Assembly: GCA_013289825.1 (NCBI GenBank)
Contig: JABCZF010000027.1
Span: 1 to 64,000, forward strand
Length of the DNA: 64,000 nucleotides
DNA from: Acidobacteriota bacterium
GTDB taxonomy: Bacteria; Acidobacteriota; Terriglobia; Acidiferrales; UBA7541
Direction of reading: 5' to 3'
In this document: piece after piece, positions 52,291 to 60,396 of the stretch
How the letters are laid out: each line of letters opens with the position of its first letter
Position numbering within the stretch: position 1 is the first letter of the stretch
The notes under the pieces: model-generated
What the model was told of the DNA's origin: nothing
Database searches by the model: none
Seen by the model: only the letters and a program-made list of their open reading frames with translations
Made by a program: the position numbers and the translations under genes

Positions 52291-53334
52291 GTGATTCCCT
52301 TCTCCATTCTTGATCTCTCGCCCGTACCGCAAGGGGCAACTGCGGCAGATGCGCTGCGCAACTCTCGCGATCTCGCGCAGCACGCCGAAGTCTGGGGCTA
52401 CAATCGTTTTTGGCTGGCCGAACATCACAACATGCCTGGCATTGCCAGCGCCGCCACGTCCGTGGTCATCGGCCACGTCGCCGGCGGTACCAAAACAATC
52501 CGCGTCGGCTCCGGGGGCATCATGCTGCCGAACCATGCCCCGCTGGTCATCGCGGAACAGTTCGGCACGCTGGCCTCGCTCTATCCGGGCCGCATCGATC
52601 TCGGACTCGGGCGTGCTCCCGGAACCGACCAGCCTACCGCGCACGCCCTTCGCCGCAATATAGCTTCCGCCTCCGACAACTTTCCGCAGGACGTCGAGGA
52701 GTTGCAATCCTATTTCGAGCCCGCTTCGCCAAATCAAAGAATTCGAGCCGTTCCTGGCACAGGCTTGCGCGTACCCATCTGGCTGCTCGGCTCGAGCCTG
52801 TTCAGCGCGCAACTTGCCGCCGAGCTCGGCCTTCCATTTGCTTTCGCATCGCATTTCGCGCCCGCCGATATGCTGCGGGCACTACAGCTCTATCGCGCGC
52901 AGTTCAAGCCATCTCGTCAACTCGATCGCCCGTACACCATGCTTGGCCTCAACGCCATCGTCGCCGAAACAGACGTCCAAGCGCGCTACCTTTTCAGTTC
53001 CGTCCAGCAAGCCTTCACAAATCTTCGGCGCGGCACTCCCGGCCAAATTCCGCCGCCCATCAACGACATCGATTCCTACTGGTCGCCCGCGGAGAAAGAC
53101 TCCGCCAGCCAGACGCTGCTGTGCTCTGTCGTCGGCTCTCCGGAAACCGCCGAGCGCCGCTTGCTCAGCTTCCTCGACGTCACGCAGCCCGACGAAATCA
53201 TCACGACCGCGCACATCTTCGATCACTCCGCGCGCCTCCGCTCGTTCGAACTGCTGGCGAAAATTCGCGTGCGTTTGGCTTCGCCCGAGCCGCAACACGC
53301 TACATCTGCGGCTTCCTCGGCAAACCCGGCGTAG
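52291..53334 (+). CDS. LLM-class flavin-dependent oxidoreductase (luciferase-like monooxygenase)
   Basis: This FMN-dependent TIM-barrel enzyme belongs to the bacterial-luciferase-like group with an unknown substrate. Typical segments are [71 protein letters not shown] and [20 protein letters not shown]. The GTG at 52291 gives a 347-residue protein with the standard N-terminus. The frame is open further upstream to 52036 but overlaps the divergent tsaC-type gene and has no conserved residues there. It leads a plus-strand run ending at 57768. Confidence 0.9.
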   Translation: MIPFSILDLSPVPQGATAADALRNSRDLAQHAEVWGYNRFWLAEHHNMPGIASAATSVVIGHVAGGTKTIRVGSGGIMLPNHAPLVIAEQFGTLASLYPGRIDLGLGRAPGTDQPTAHALRRNIASASDNFPQDVEELQSYFEPASPNQRIRAVPGTGLRVPIWLLGSSLFSAQLAAELGLPFAFASHFAPADMLRALQLYRAQFKPSRQLDRPYTMLGLNAIVAETDVQARYLFSSVQQAFTNLRRGTPGQIPPPINDIDSYWSPAEKDSASQTLLCSVVGSPETAERRLLSFLDVTQPDEIITTAHIFDHSARLRSFELLAKIRVRLASPEPQHATSAASSANPA

Positions 53335-53413
53335 AGCCAGCCTTCGGAAGGCTGGACGTTTGCCGCTAGCGGCGGTTAGCCTCTGGCCCCCGAAATTTGC
53401 TACGCTCCCCTGG

Positions 53414-54334
53414 ATGGCCACTCCCGGCAAGCCCGCTCGCAACGCTGCCCCCGCAGCCGCGCCCGGGGTCCTGACCAGCCGCGACAATCGCTGGCTCAAA
53501 GAATTTCGCATGGCGCTGCGCGGCGGTCTGCCCACGGAGTCCGGCTCCGTCGGCGTCGAAGGCCTCCGCCTGGTCGAAGAAGCGCTTCGCTCCGGCTGCC
53601 GCATCGAAGCCGTACTCTTCAGCGAATCCGGCGAACGCCACCACGAACGTCTCGCTCCTCTCATCGGCAGGCCGGAAATGGCTTTTCCATCCTTGCACAC
53701 GACCGACCGCCTCTTCGAAGGCCTGGCCGACACCGAGCATCCGCAAGGCGTCGCCGCGCTGGTTCACCCGCGCGCAACCACGTTCGATGAATTGCTTCAC
53801 GCGGCCAGTTCCGCCTGCGCTCCGCTTCTCGTGGTCCTAGCGGGCGTGCAAGACCCCGGCAATGTCGGCACCATCCTGCGCACGGCTGCGGCCTTCGGCG
53901 CAACGGGTGCGGTGACAGCAGCTTCCGGCCAATCCGGCACCGCCAGCCCGTTTTCGCCGAAGGCTCTGCGGGCCTCCGCTGGAGCCGCTCTTCATCTGCC
54001 CATCCTCCTGGGGATGTCGCTGCCAATTCTTCTCGCCCAGCTTAAAATCGACAACGTTCGCACACTCGCGTCTAGCGTTCGTGAACCGCACGAGGGCGAA
54101 CCGTGTGTGCTTTCACCCTGGAAAGTCGACTGGTGCCAGCCCGTCGCCCTTCTCGTCGGCAACGAAGGCGCAGGCCTCCCCGAAGAGATCGAACGCGGCG
54201 CCGATGCCCGTATCCGCATCCCTATGGCCAGCGGTATCGAGTCGCTCAACGCCGCCGCCGCTGCCGCGGTCCTTTTTTACGAGGCCGCCCGCCAGCGAAA
54301 CTCTTTGTCAGAGAAGAGCGGGGTCAGATCGTGA
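53414..54334 (+). CDS. SpoU/TrmH-family RNA 2'-O-methyltransferase
   Basis: This SAM-dependent methyltransferase has a trefoil-knot fold and acts on rRNA or tRNA ribose. The 306-residue protein has an N-terminal substrate-binding domain (GSVGVEGLRLVEEALRSG, ADTEHPQGVAALV). The SPOUT core is LVVLAGVQDPGNVGTILRTA (motif 1), ALLVGNEGAGLP (motif 2) and RIPMASGIESLNAAAAAAVL (motif 3). The Ala/Pro-rich N-terminus is typical of high-GC relatives. The stop overlaps the GTG start of rarA by 4 nt (GTGA), so the two genes are coupled. The target nucleotide is not predictable. Confidence 0.92.
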   Translation: MATPGKPARNAAPAAAPGVLTSRDNRWLKEFRMALRGGLPTESGSVGVEGLRLVEEALRSGCRIEAVLFSESGERHHERLAPLIGRPEMAFPSLHTTDRLFEGLADTEHPQGVAALVHPRATTFDELLHAASSACAPLLVVLAGVQDPGNVGTILRTAAAFGATGAVTAASGQSGTASPFSPKALRASAGAALHLPILLGMSLPILLAQLKIDNVRTLASSVREPHEGEPCVLSPWKVDWCQPVALLVGNEGAGLPEEIERGADARIRIPMASGIESLNAAAAAAVLFYEAARQRNSLSEKSGVRS

Positions 54335-55677
54335 GTCTTTTCTCCAAACTGCCACAACCCGCGTTTGAAGACTCCGCGCACCAGCCGCTTGCCGAGCGCA
54401 TGCGCCCTCGCACTCTCGATGAATTCATCGGCCAGGAAAAACTCCTCGGCCCCGGCAAGCCCCTCCGCCAGCAAGTCGAAACTGACGAAATCACCTCCAT
54501 GCTTTTGTGGGGTCCGCCAGGCTGCGGCAAAACCACACTCGCGCGCTTGGTTGCGCGTCTCACGCGCTCGGAATTTGTGGCCTTCAGCGCCGTCCTGACT
54601 GGCATCAAGGAAATCAAGGAGGTCATGGCCGCCTCGGAACGCAAATCCGGCGGGGCCCAGCGCACCATTGTCTTCGTCGACGAGGTCCACCGCTTCAACA
54701 AAGCGCAGCAGGATGCCTTTCTCCCCTACGTCGAAGCCGGCCACATCACCTTCATCGGCGCCACTACCGAGAATCCGTCGTTCGAAGTCATCTCGCCACT
54801 TCTCTCGCGCACCAAGGTCTACATCCTCGACCCACTCACTACGCCACAAATCGTTGACTTGCTGCGTCGCGCCATTGGCGACAAGGAGCGCGGTCTTGGT
54901 AACGAAAATATCGAAGCCAGCGACGACGTGCTCTTTCGCATCGCTTCCTACGCCAACGGCGATGCCCGCTCCGCCTACAACACGCTCGATCTCGCCGCTC
55001 GCAGCGCCAAACCCAGCGCCTCCGGCGCACGCACCATTACCCGGGAACTCCTCGAGGACGTTCTCCAGCGCAAACTCCTGCGCTACGACAAAGCCGGCGA
55101 GGAGCACTACAACCTCATCTCCGCGCTGCACAAATCTGTGCGCAATTCCGATCCCGACGCTGCGCTCTACTGGCTCGCGCGCATGCTCGAGTCCGGCGAA
55201 GACCCGCTCTATCTCGCCCGCCGCATGGTCCGCATGGCCAGCGAAGACATCGGCCTCGCCGAACCCGGCGCGTTGGCCGTCACTCTCGCCGCAAAAGATG
55301 CCTTCGACTTTCTCGGCGCTCCCGAGGGCCACCTAGCGCTTGCCCAAGCCGCCATCTATCTCGCACTCGCGCCAAAATCCAATGCCGTTTACACTGCCTA
55401 TGGCGAAGTCATCGAAGACGTGCACAAAACCGAAGCCGATCCCGTACCCCTGCACCTGCGCAACGCCGTCACGGGCCTAATGAAAAGCGTCGGCTACGGC
55501 GAAGGCTACAAATACGCACACAATTTCGATGAAAAAGTCACCGACATGACCTGCCTCCCCGACAATCTCGCCAGCCGCACCTACTACGAGCCTAGCGATC
55601 TGGGCTTCGAACAGCGCCTTCGCGATCGCCTCGACGAAATTCGCAAGCTAAAATCTCGCACGGCATTCAACCCTTGA
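54331..55677 (+). CDS. rarA: replication-associated recombination protein A (RarA/MgsA AAA+ ATPase)
   Basis: RarA acts at stalled replication forks and gaps together with RecA and SSB. The 448-residue protein starts with MSLFSKLPQPAFED and RMRPRTLDEFIGQEKLL. The AAA+ core has Walker A LWGPPGCGKTTLAR, Walker B TIVFVDEVHRFNKAQQDAFL, sensor 1 FIGATTENPSFEV and an Arg finger in SPLLSRTKV. The C-terminal tetramerisation domain includes DAALYWLARMLESGEDPLY. The start is a GTG overlapping the previous stop; the frame extends further upstream but would run through the methyltransferase gene. Confidence 0.95.
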   Translation: MSLFSKLPQPAFEDSAHQPLAERMRPRTLDEFIGQEKLLGPGKPLRQQVETDEITSMLLWGPPGCGKTTLARLVARLTRSEFVAFSAVLTGIKEIKEVMAASERKSGGAQRTIVFVDEVHRFNKAQQDAFLPYVEAGHITFIGATTENPSFEVISPLLSRTKVYILDPLTTPQIVDLLRRAIGDKERGLGNENIEASDDVLFRIASYANGDARSAYNTLDLAARSAKPSASGARTITRELLEDVLQRKLLRYDKAGEEHYNLISALHKSVRNSDPDAALYWLARMLESGEDPLYLARRMVRMASEDIGLAEPGALAVTLAAKDAFDFLGAPEGHLALAQAAIYLALAPKSNAVYTAYGEVIEDVHKTEADPVPLHLRNAVTGLMKSVGYGEGYKYAHNFDEKVTDMTCLPDNLASRTYYEPSDLGFEQRLRDRLDEIRKLKSRTAFNP

Positions 55678-55690
55678 GGTGACTGATTCT

Positions 55691-56623
55691 ATGAAACGTC
55701 TTGCGCTTGTGCTGGCTCTACTCATTCCGCTTACAGCAACCTTATCGCAGGAGCAAAAACCGGCGCGTCCTCCGATCAGGGGCATCGGGAGCGTAACCAT
55801 CGATGTTCAAGATCCGAGCGGAGGCGCAGAGTTTTACATCAAGCAGCTCGGATTCGCTAGAGGGATGACCCTGTGCGAAGGTGCCAGCCGGGGTTGCCTG
55901 GGCATAAACGGCCGCCAGCGGATTGATGTGCACATGCCGAGCCAGGCGGTCGGCGGGACCTTCCTGGAAGAAGTGACTTTTGAAACCTCCAATGTCGAAC
56001 AATTGCGACTTTATCTCCTCGGCGTCGGGACCACCGCGGGAGAGATCCAGGAAGTGCCGAAAAACAACCGCCGATTCAGCCTGAGCGATCCGGATGGTCA
56101 CCATATCGGATTTATCCAATATTTCGCCGCTGACAACTATAGCCATCCTGAAAATCAAGTCAGTGGCCATCTAATTCATGCCGGCTTCGTCGTCCGCGAC
56201 CGCGCCGCCGAAGAGCATTTCTACAAAGACCTCCTCGGCTTCCGTCCTTACTGGCATGGCGGCATGAAGGAAGACCAAACTGACTGGGTGTCTCTTCAGG
56301 TCCCCAATGGCAGTGACTGGGTCGAGTTCATGGTCAATGTTTCGCCAAACGCCGATCACCACACCCTCGGCGTTATGAATCACATCGCTCTCGGCGTCCC
56401 GGACATCCAAGCCGCCCAGCAACAGCTCATCGAGAACGGCTGGAAGCCCACCGAAGAACCCAAAATCGGCCGCGATGGCAAGTGGCAGCTCAACCTCTAC
56501 GATCCCGACGACACCCGCGTCGAGTTTATGGAATTCAAACCCGTCCAAAAACCGTGTTGCTCCGAGTTCACTGCGCTGCATCCCGGACCGCAATCTCCAT
56601 CCAAGAAACCCGCCCAACCATGA
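55691..56623 (+). CDS. exported two-domain VOC (glyoxalase-fold) protein
   Basis: The 310-residue protein has a signal peptide (MKRLALVLALLIPLTATLSQ), so it works in the periplasm or outside. Two vicinal-oxygen-chelate units follow. The first, about residues 30-150, begins IGSVTIDVQDPSGGAEFYIK and ends DPDGHHIGFIQY. The second, about 165-290, runs from LIHAGFVVRDRAAEEHFYKD through MNHIALGVPDIQAAQQQL to YDPDDTRVEFMEF. His and Glu pairs typical of VOC metal sites are present, but no substrate can be assigned. The start at 55691 has GGTGA 9 nt upstream. It overlaps the next gene by 4 nt (ATGA). Confidence 0.85.
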   Translation: MKRLALVLALLIPLTATLSQEQKPARPPIRGIGSVTIDVQDPSGGAEFYIKQLGFARGMTLCEGASRGCLGINGRQRIDVHMPSQAVGGTFLEEVTFETSNVEQLRLYLLGVGTTAGEIQEVPKNNRRFSLSDPDGHHIGFIQYFAADNYSHPENQVSGHLIHAGFVVRDRAAEEHFYKDLLGFRPYWHGGMKEDQTDWVSLQVPNGSDWVEFMVNVSPNADHHTLGVMNHIALGVPDIQAAQQQLIENGWKPTEEPKIGRDGKWQLNLYDPDDTRVEFMEFKPVQKPCCSEFTALHPGPQSPSKKPAQP

Positions 56624-57768
56624 CCGGTCTTCGCTTCACAGGCCAACTCGTTCGGCGTTCGCGGCCATACGTTTTGATCCTTCTCGCTTTCCGCTGTTTT
56701 TTCGCGCCGCAAGCCCGCGCTCAAGATCTCGACAAACCACTCCAGAGCATCGACGAAGAAATCACCGCCTTCAGCTTCGCTCCGGACGGCCGCATCGTCT
56801 ACTCCGTCCGCCGCAATATCAAAACCAAAAAATACGATCTTCAGCACGACGACATCTGGCTCCAGGAAACCAACGGCAAGCGCCGCCGTCTTCTCCAAGG
56901 AGATAGGTTCAATCGCGGCGAAGAGCTCTTCTCCTATGCCGTGGACTCCTTCCACTGGTCTCCCAACGGCCGCCTGTTCCTCGCGCAACTTTTTACCACC
57001 AGCGTCGTCGACGAAGGCCGCACCGAAGACTCCTTCCAGACCCTGGCATTCGAAGACAGCGGCAAGGAGCTCCGCCTCGGCAAAGGCGAAAGCCTCATCA
57101 AGAATTGCTTCAACGCCACCTGGCTGCAGGACAATGCGACCATCGTCTACCTCAACGAAGAGATCAAGCCGCGTATGCTCTTCTCTTTCCGCTACGCCAA
57201 TATCTCGACCGGCCCGGCAGGTCCCGCCTTCGAAGGCCGCACCTTCATCGACTCCGATCGCATCCCGCGCACAAACGCCGCCATCGCCGTCGAACAAGAC
57301 CGCGCTCAATCCGGACCGCCGCGACTACAGCGCCTTGAACTCCTCGCACAGGACGACAAGGAAGTCGCCACTCTCGATGGCTACGCCGCCGGCCTCTCCG
57401 TCTCCCCAAGCGGCAACAAAGTGGCGTATTTCATCGACAGAGAAGTTTTGGAGGTTCGCGACCTCGCCGCTCCGGATCACTTCGTTCGCCTTCGCGTGGG
57501 CCTCGGCGTTTTCCATTGGTCCCCGGACGAAAACCGCATTATGCTGAAACGCGCCGTCGAACGAAAGTCCGGCGACCTCGTGTTGATAAATATTCCCCAA
57601 CTTCCCGCGCAAAAATCCAGCAAAGACGTGCCCATCCTCACACCCACGCCGCAACCAATCCTCCGCGGCATCGCGATTCGCGAGTTCAATATCTCGCCCG
57701 ACGGCCGCTTCCTGGCCGTAGTTCTCCCCGGAAAACGCAATCTGGTGGTCTTCCCTCTCCCGCGGTGA
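56620..57768 (+). CDS. secreted WD40/TolB-like beta-propeller protein
   Basis: The 382-residue exported protein has an N-terminal signal peptide (Arg-rich, then PYVLILLAFRCFFAPQARAQ). The remainder is propeller-like, with recurring blades of the type 'ITAFSFAPDGRIVYSV', 'SFHWSPNGRLFLAQ', 'LSVSPSGNKVAYFI', 'VFHWSPDENRIMLK' and 'FNISPDGRFLAVVLPGKRNL'. No enzymatic motif is visible. Its start overlaps the VOC gene's stop by 4 nt, so the two exported proteins are translationally coupled and may form one extracytoplasmic complex; that is inference. Confidence 0.75.
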   Translation: MTGLRFTGQLVRRSRPYVLILLAFRCFFAPQARAQDLDKPLQSIDEEITAFSFAPDGRIVYSVRRNIKTKKYDLQHDDIWLQETNGKRRRLLQGDRFNRGEELFSYAVDSFHWSPNGRLFLAQLFTTSVVDEGRTEDSFQTLAFEDSGKELRLGKGESLIKNCFNATWLQDNATIVYLNEEIKPRMLFSFRYANISTGPAGPAFEGRTFIDSDRIPRTNAAIAVEQDRAQSGPPRLQRLELLAQDDKEVATLDGYAAGLSVSPSGNKVAYFIDREVLEVRDLAAPDHFVRLRVGLGVFHWSPDENRIMLKRAVERKSGDLVLINIPQLPAQKSSKDVPILTPTPQPILRGIAIREFNISPDGRFLAVVLPGKRNLVVFPLPR

Positions 57769-57837
57769 TTCTTGCTATCGGCACGGCCCGCCGTGGCCGT
57801 CCCCGGCGATGCCTGTCGCCGCCTAGATCTTCTTTCA

Positions 57838-57873
57838 CCAAAATAAAAATCCCGCGCTACGAGGCTGCGCGGG
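57838..57873 (-). terminator. intrinsic terminator of the hisC/CoA-binding unit
   Basis: On the minus strand, CCCGCGC (57867-57873) and GCGCGGG (57851-57857) form a 7-bp GC stem with a 9-nt loop, followed by ATTTTTATTTT. It lies 28 nt after the CoA-binding gene's stop. No T-run follows on the plus strand. Confidence 0.75.
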
Positions 57874-57900
57874 TCACGCGTTCACCCTAAGATCCTCACC

Positions 57901-58340
57901 TCATCCCAACTGCTGCACCCGCCTCCGATGCTCCACCAAAACACAAGCATCCTCAACAACGATCAATCCCGCCGCCCGCGCACGTTCTGCCGCAGCAGCA
58001 TTCTCAATCCCCAACTGCATCCACACCACCTTAGCGCCAATCTTTATTGCGCCCTCGACCACTGACGGCACATCTATAGAACGCCGAAACACATTCACAA
58101 TCTCAATCTTTTCCGGAACATCCTCGAGCCGCGCGTAACTCTTTCGCCGAGCACTTCCGTCTCGTTCGGATTCACGGAAACTATTTTATATTTCGCTCTC
58201 TGCATGTACTGCGTCACTTCGTAGCTCGCCCGGGACGGGTTCGAAGATAGACCCACGACAGCGATGGTCTTGTATTTTTTCAGGATGTCCAGAATCGGAT
58301 CAGAGGCGGCGTTCACGCCATCCGGCAGTAGCACTCTCAT
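57901..58340 (-). pseudogene. CoA-binding domain protein (YccU-like), interrupted by a one-base frameshift
   Basis: Two overlapping frames together give a complete CoA-binding protein of about 146 residues with a Rossmann fold. The first (58340 downward) reads ILKKYKTIAVVGLSSNPSRA, YEVTQYMQRAKYKIVSVNPN and ETEVLGE, then degenerates. The second picks up as SYARLEDVPEKIEIVNVFRR, GAIKIGAKVVWMQLG and RARAAGLIVVEDACVLVEHR to the stop at 57901. The switch is at the short A run GGCGAAAGAG on the minus strand (about 58142-58144). One extra A would restore GEKSYARL, the family sequence. The start overlaps the hisC stop by 4 nt. An assembly error in a homopolymer is a strong alternative to true inactivation. 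Confidence 0.8.
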
Positions 58341-59467
58341 CGCGCCGCCAACTCACCTTTCCCCGCGCGCTTCGTCAATATCTCCGCCATCGCCGCCAGG
58401 CACTTGTCATTTTCTTCCGCTGTGCCAATCGAAATACGAAGAGCCTCCGGAAATCCCATCCATCCCAGAGGTCGCACAATCACTCCGAGTTGCAGCAGCT
58501 CATCGCAGATGCCTTTCGCTTCCGGCCCTACCTCCATAAAAATAAAATTCGTCTCGCTGGGCACCGGCCGCAGCCCCAGCCCGCTCAATCCCGCGCTCAA
58601 TCTTTTCCTCTCGATCGCATTTGTCGCGATGCACCGCGTGACGTGTTCTCGGTCATCCAGCGCCGCCAAGGCCCCCGCCTGCGCCAGGCCCGAAGTGTTA
58701 AACGGCGTCTTCAGCCTGTTCATCGCCGATAGCAGCTCCGCCCGCCCGATGGCAAAGCCGATGCGCATTCCCGCCAGCCCATAGACCTTAGAAAAAGTCC
58801 GCAGGATCAATAGATTCCTCCGTCGGCGATAGCTTTCTTCCGACTTACGCCGGTTCAGGCTCGGCGCATAATGAATGTACGCTTCGTCCAGCACCACCAG
58901 CACTCCGTCCGGCACGCCCTCCAGAAACTCGTCCAACTCTTCAGCGCCAAACGCCGTCCCCGTAGGATTGTTCGGATTCGCCAGATAAATCACGCCGGTC
59001 TTCGGCGTAATCGCTTTCCCCATCGCTTCGAGATCAAACGCAAAGTGCCGCTGCGGCACAAGCACCAACTCCGCCCCGCTCGCCCGAATGGCCACGGAAA
59101 ATGGCGGATAGCTCCCGTGCGACGTCATCCCCTCTAACCCAGCCCGCAAAAGCACCCGCGACGCAAGATCAATGATCTCGCTCGATCCCAACCCGACAAA
59201 AATCTCTTCCGTTGAAACACCCGTCCGTCTAGCCAACGCCTCGCGCAGCAAATGCGTTCCTCCGTCGGGATAGCGGTGCGCATTCCCCAGCGCCAAGCTC
59301 GCGGCTTCCACGGCGCGCGGCGAAGGCCCTAGCGGATTCTCGTTCGAAGCAAGCTTCACCGCATGAATCTTCAGCTCGCGCTCCACTTCCTCAATCGGCC
59401 GCCCCGGCACATACACCGGAAGCCCCCGAATGTAGTCCGGTATCAACTCTTCGATCGTCCGCGTCAT
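58337..59467 (-). CDS. hisC: histidinol-phosphate aminotransferase (class I/II aminotransferase)
   Basis: This PLP enzyme of histidine synthesis converts imidazole-acetol phosphate and glutamate to histidinol phosphate. The 376-residue protein contains KLASNENPLGPSP, YPDGGTHLLREALA, GLGSSEIIDL, the PLP-binding Asn and Asp/Tyr region (YLANPNNPTGTAF, VLDEAYIHYA) and the Schiff-base lysine in RTFSKVYGLAGMRIGF. C-terminal residues ETNFIFMEVG and RPLGWMGFPEALRISIGTAEEN are typical of HisC. No other his genes are in the window, so a related aminotransferase is possible. It is followed by the broken CoA-binding gene. Confidence 0.9.
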   Translation of the reverse strand: MTRTIEELIPDYIRGLPVYVPGRPIEEVERELKIHAVKLASNENPLGPSPRAVEAASLALGNAHRYPDGGTHLLREALARRTGVSTEEIFVGLGSSEIIDLASRVLLRAGLEGMTSHGSYPPFSVAIRASGAELVLVPQRHFAFDLEAMGKAITPKTGVIYLANPNNPTGTAFGAEELDEFLEGVPDGVLVVLDEAYIHYAPSLNRRKSEESYRRRRNLLILRTFSKVYGLAGMRIGFAIGRAELLSAMNRLKTPFNTSGLAQAGALAALDDREHVTRCIATNAIERKRLSAGLSGLGLRPVPSETNFIFMEVGPEAKGICDELLQLGVIVRPLGWMGFPEALRISIGTAEENDKCLAAMAEILTKRAGKGELAAR

Positions 59468-59570
59468 CGAACCTCATCCGCCACGCCAAACCATTGTCGC
59501 ATCTTCAAAAACTCCCTGCCCGAACCGTGGCGTGCGCAGGTGTCCTAGCTCCCAATATCCGGCTCCGCCG

Positions 59571-59613
59571 TTTTTCTCGGAACTCTGTGGCCTCCGTGCC
59601 CCCCAGCGAAAAA
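59571..59613. repeat. CACAGAG-type dispersed repeat, copy B
   Basis: On the minus strand this reads CACGGAGGCCACAGAGTTCC followed by GAGAAAAAC. It lies 19 nt beyond the 3' end of the downstream pseudouridine synthase gene and resembles copy C at 60445. Confidence 0.5.
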
Positions 59614-59631
59614 TCCTCTTTCTTCTTCGCG

Positions 59632-60369
59632 TCATTCGCCACTCGCCGCTTTCTTCAACTGCGCAATCTCTTTTCCCGTCAACGCTCGAAACCTCCCAGG
59701 CTCCAAATCCAAAACCAAAGGCCCCATCCGCACCCGCCGAATTTTCTCCACCAAATGCCCCACGCGCTCAAACATTCTCCGAATCTGGCGATTCCGCCCT
59801 TCGATCAAAACCACCTCGTACCAGGGATTGTCCGCATCCTCGAAGAGCCGTATCTTCGCCGGAGAAGTCTTCACCCGCCGCCCATCCTCCAGCTGAATCA
59901 CAATCCCGGCCCGCAACCGCGCAATCCTCCGCTCATCCGGCTTCCCGCTCACCTTCACCAAATAAGTCTTCGGCATGTGCGATCCAGCCTTCATCAATCG
60001 CTCGGCCAAAGCCCCGTCATTGGTCATCAATAGCAATCCCTCGCTGGCGTAATCCAGGCGCCCCACGGGATAGACTCGCCCTACGCTCCGGCCCAAAATA
60101 TCCACCACCGTCGGCCGCCCCTCGGGATCGCTAACGGTGGTCACATACCCTTTGGGCTTGTTCAACATAAAATAAAGCAGCCTCTCGGGCCTCGCAATGG
60201 CCTTTCCGTCAACGCATATGGCATCTCTCTCAGGATCGGCCTTGGTCCCCAGCTCGCGCACGACCTCGCCGTTGAGCGTCACTCGACCCGCCAAAATAAT
60301 CTCTTCCGCCTTGCGCCGCGACGCCACCCCGCAAGCCGCCATTATTTTCTGCAATCGCTCAAGAGCCAT
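59632..60369 (-). CDS. RsuA/RluB-family rRNA pseudouridine synthase
   Basis: The 245-residue enzyme isomerises a uridine in rRNA. The N-terminal S4 RNA-binding domain is LQKIMAACGVASRRKAEEII, followed by GRVTLNGEVVRELG. The catalytic domain has the intact active-site motif PVGRLDYASEGLLLMTNDG with Asp106, then KTYLVKVSG and EGRNRQIRRMFERVGH (RQIRRM signature). Subfamily (RluB, RluE or RluF) and target position cannot be fixed. It lies 27 nt downstream of a paralogue whose catalytic Asp is replaced. Confidence 0.93.
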   Translation of the reverse strand: MALERLQKIMAACGVASRRKAEEIILAGRVTLNGEVVRELGTKADPERDAICVDGKAIARPERLLYFMLNKPKGYVTTVSDPEGRPTVVDILGRSVGRVYPVGRLDYASEGLLLMTNDGALAERLMKAGSHMPKTYLVKVSGKPDERRIARLRAGIVIQLEDGRRVKTSPAKIRLFEDADNPWYEVVLIEGRNRQIRRMFERVGHLVEKIRRVRMGPLVLDLEPGRFRALTGKEIAQLKKAASGE

Positions 60370-60396
60370 CGGCGCGAAGTTCCCTCGAAGTGCAAG

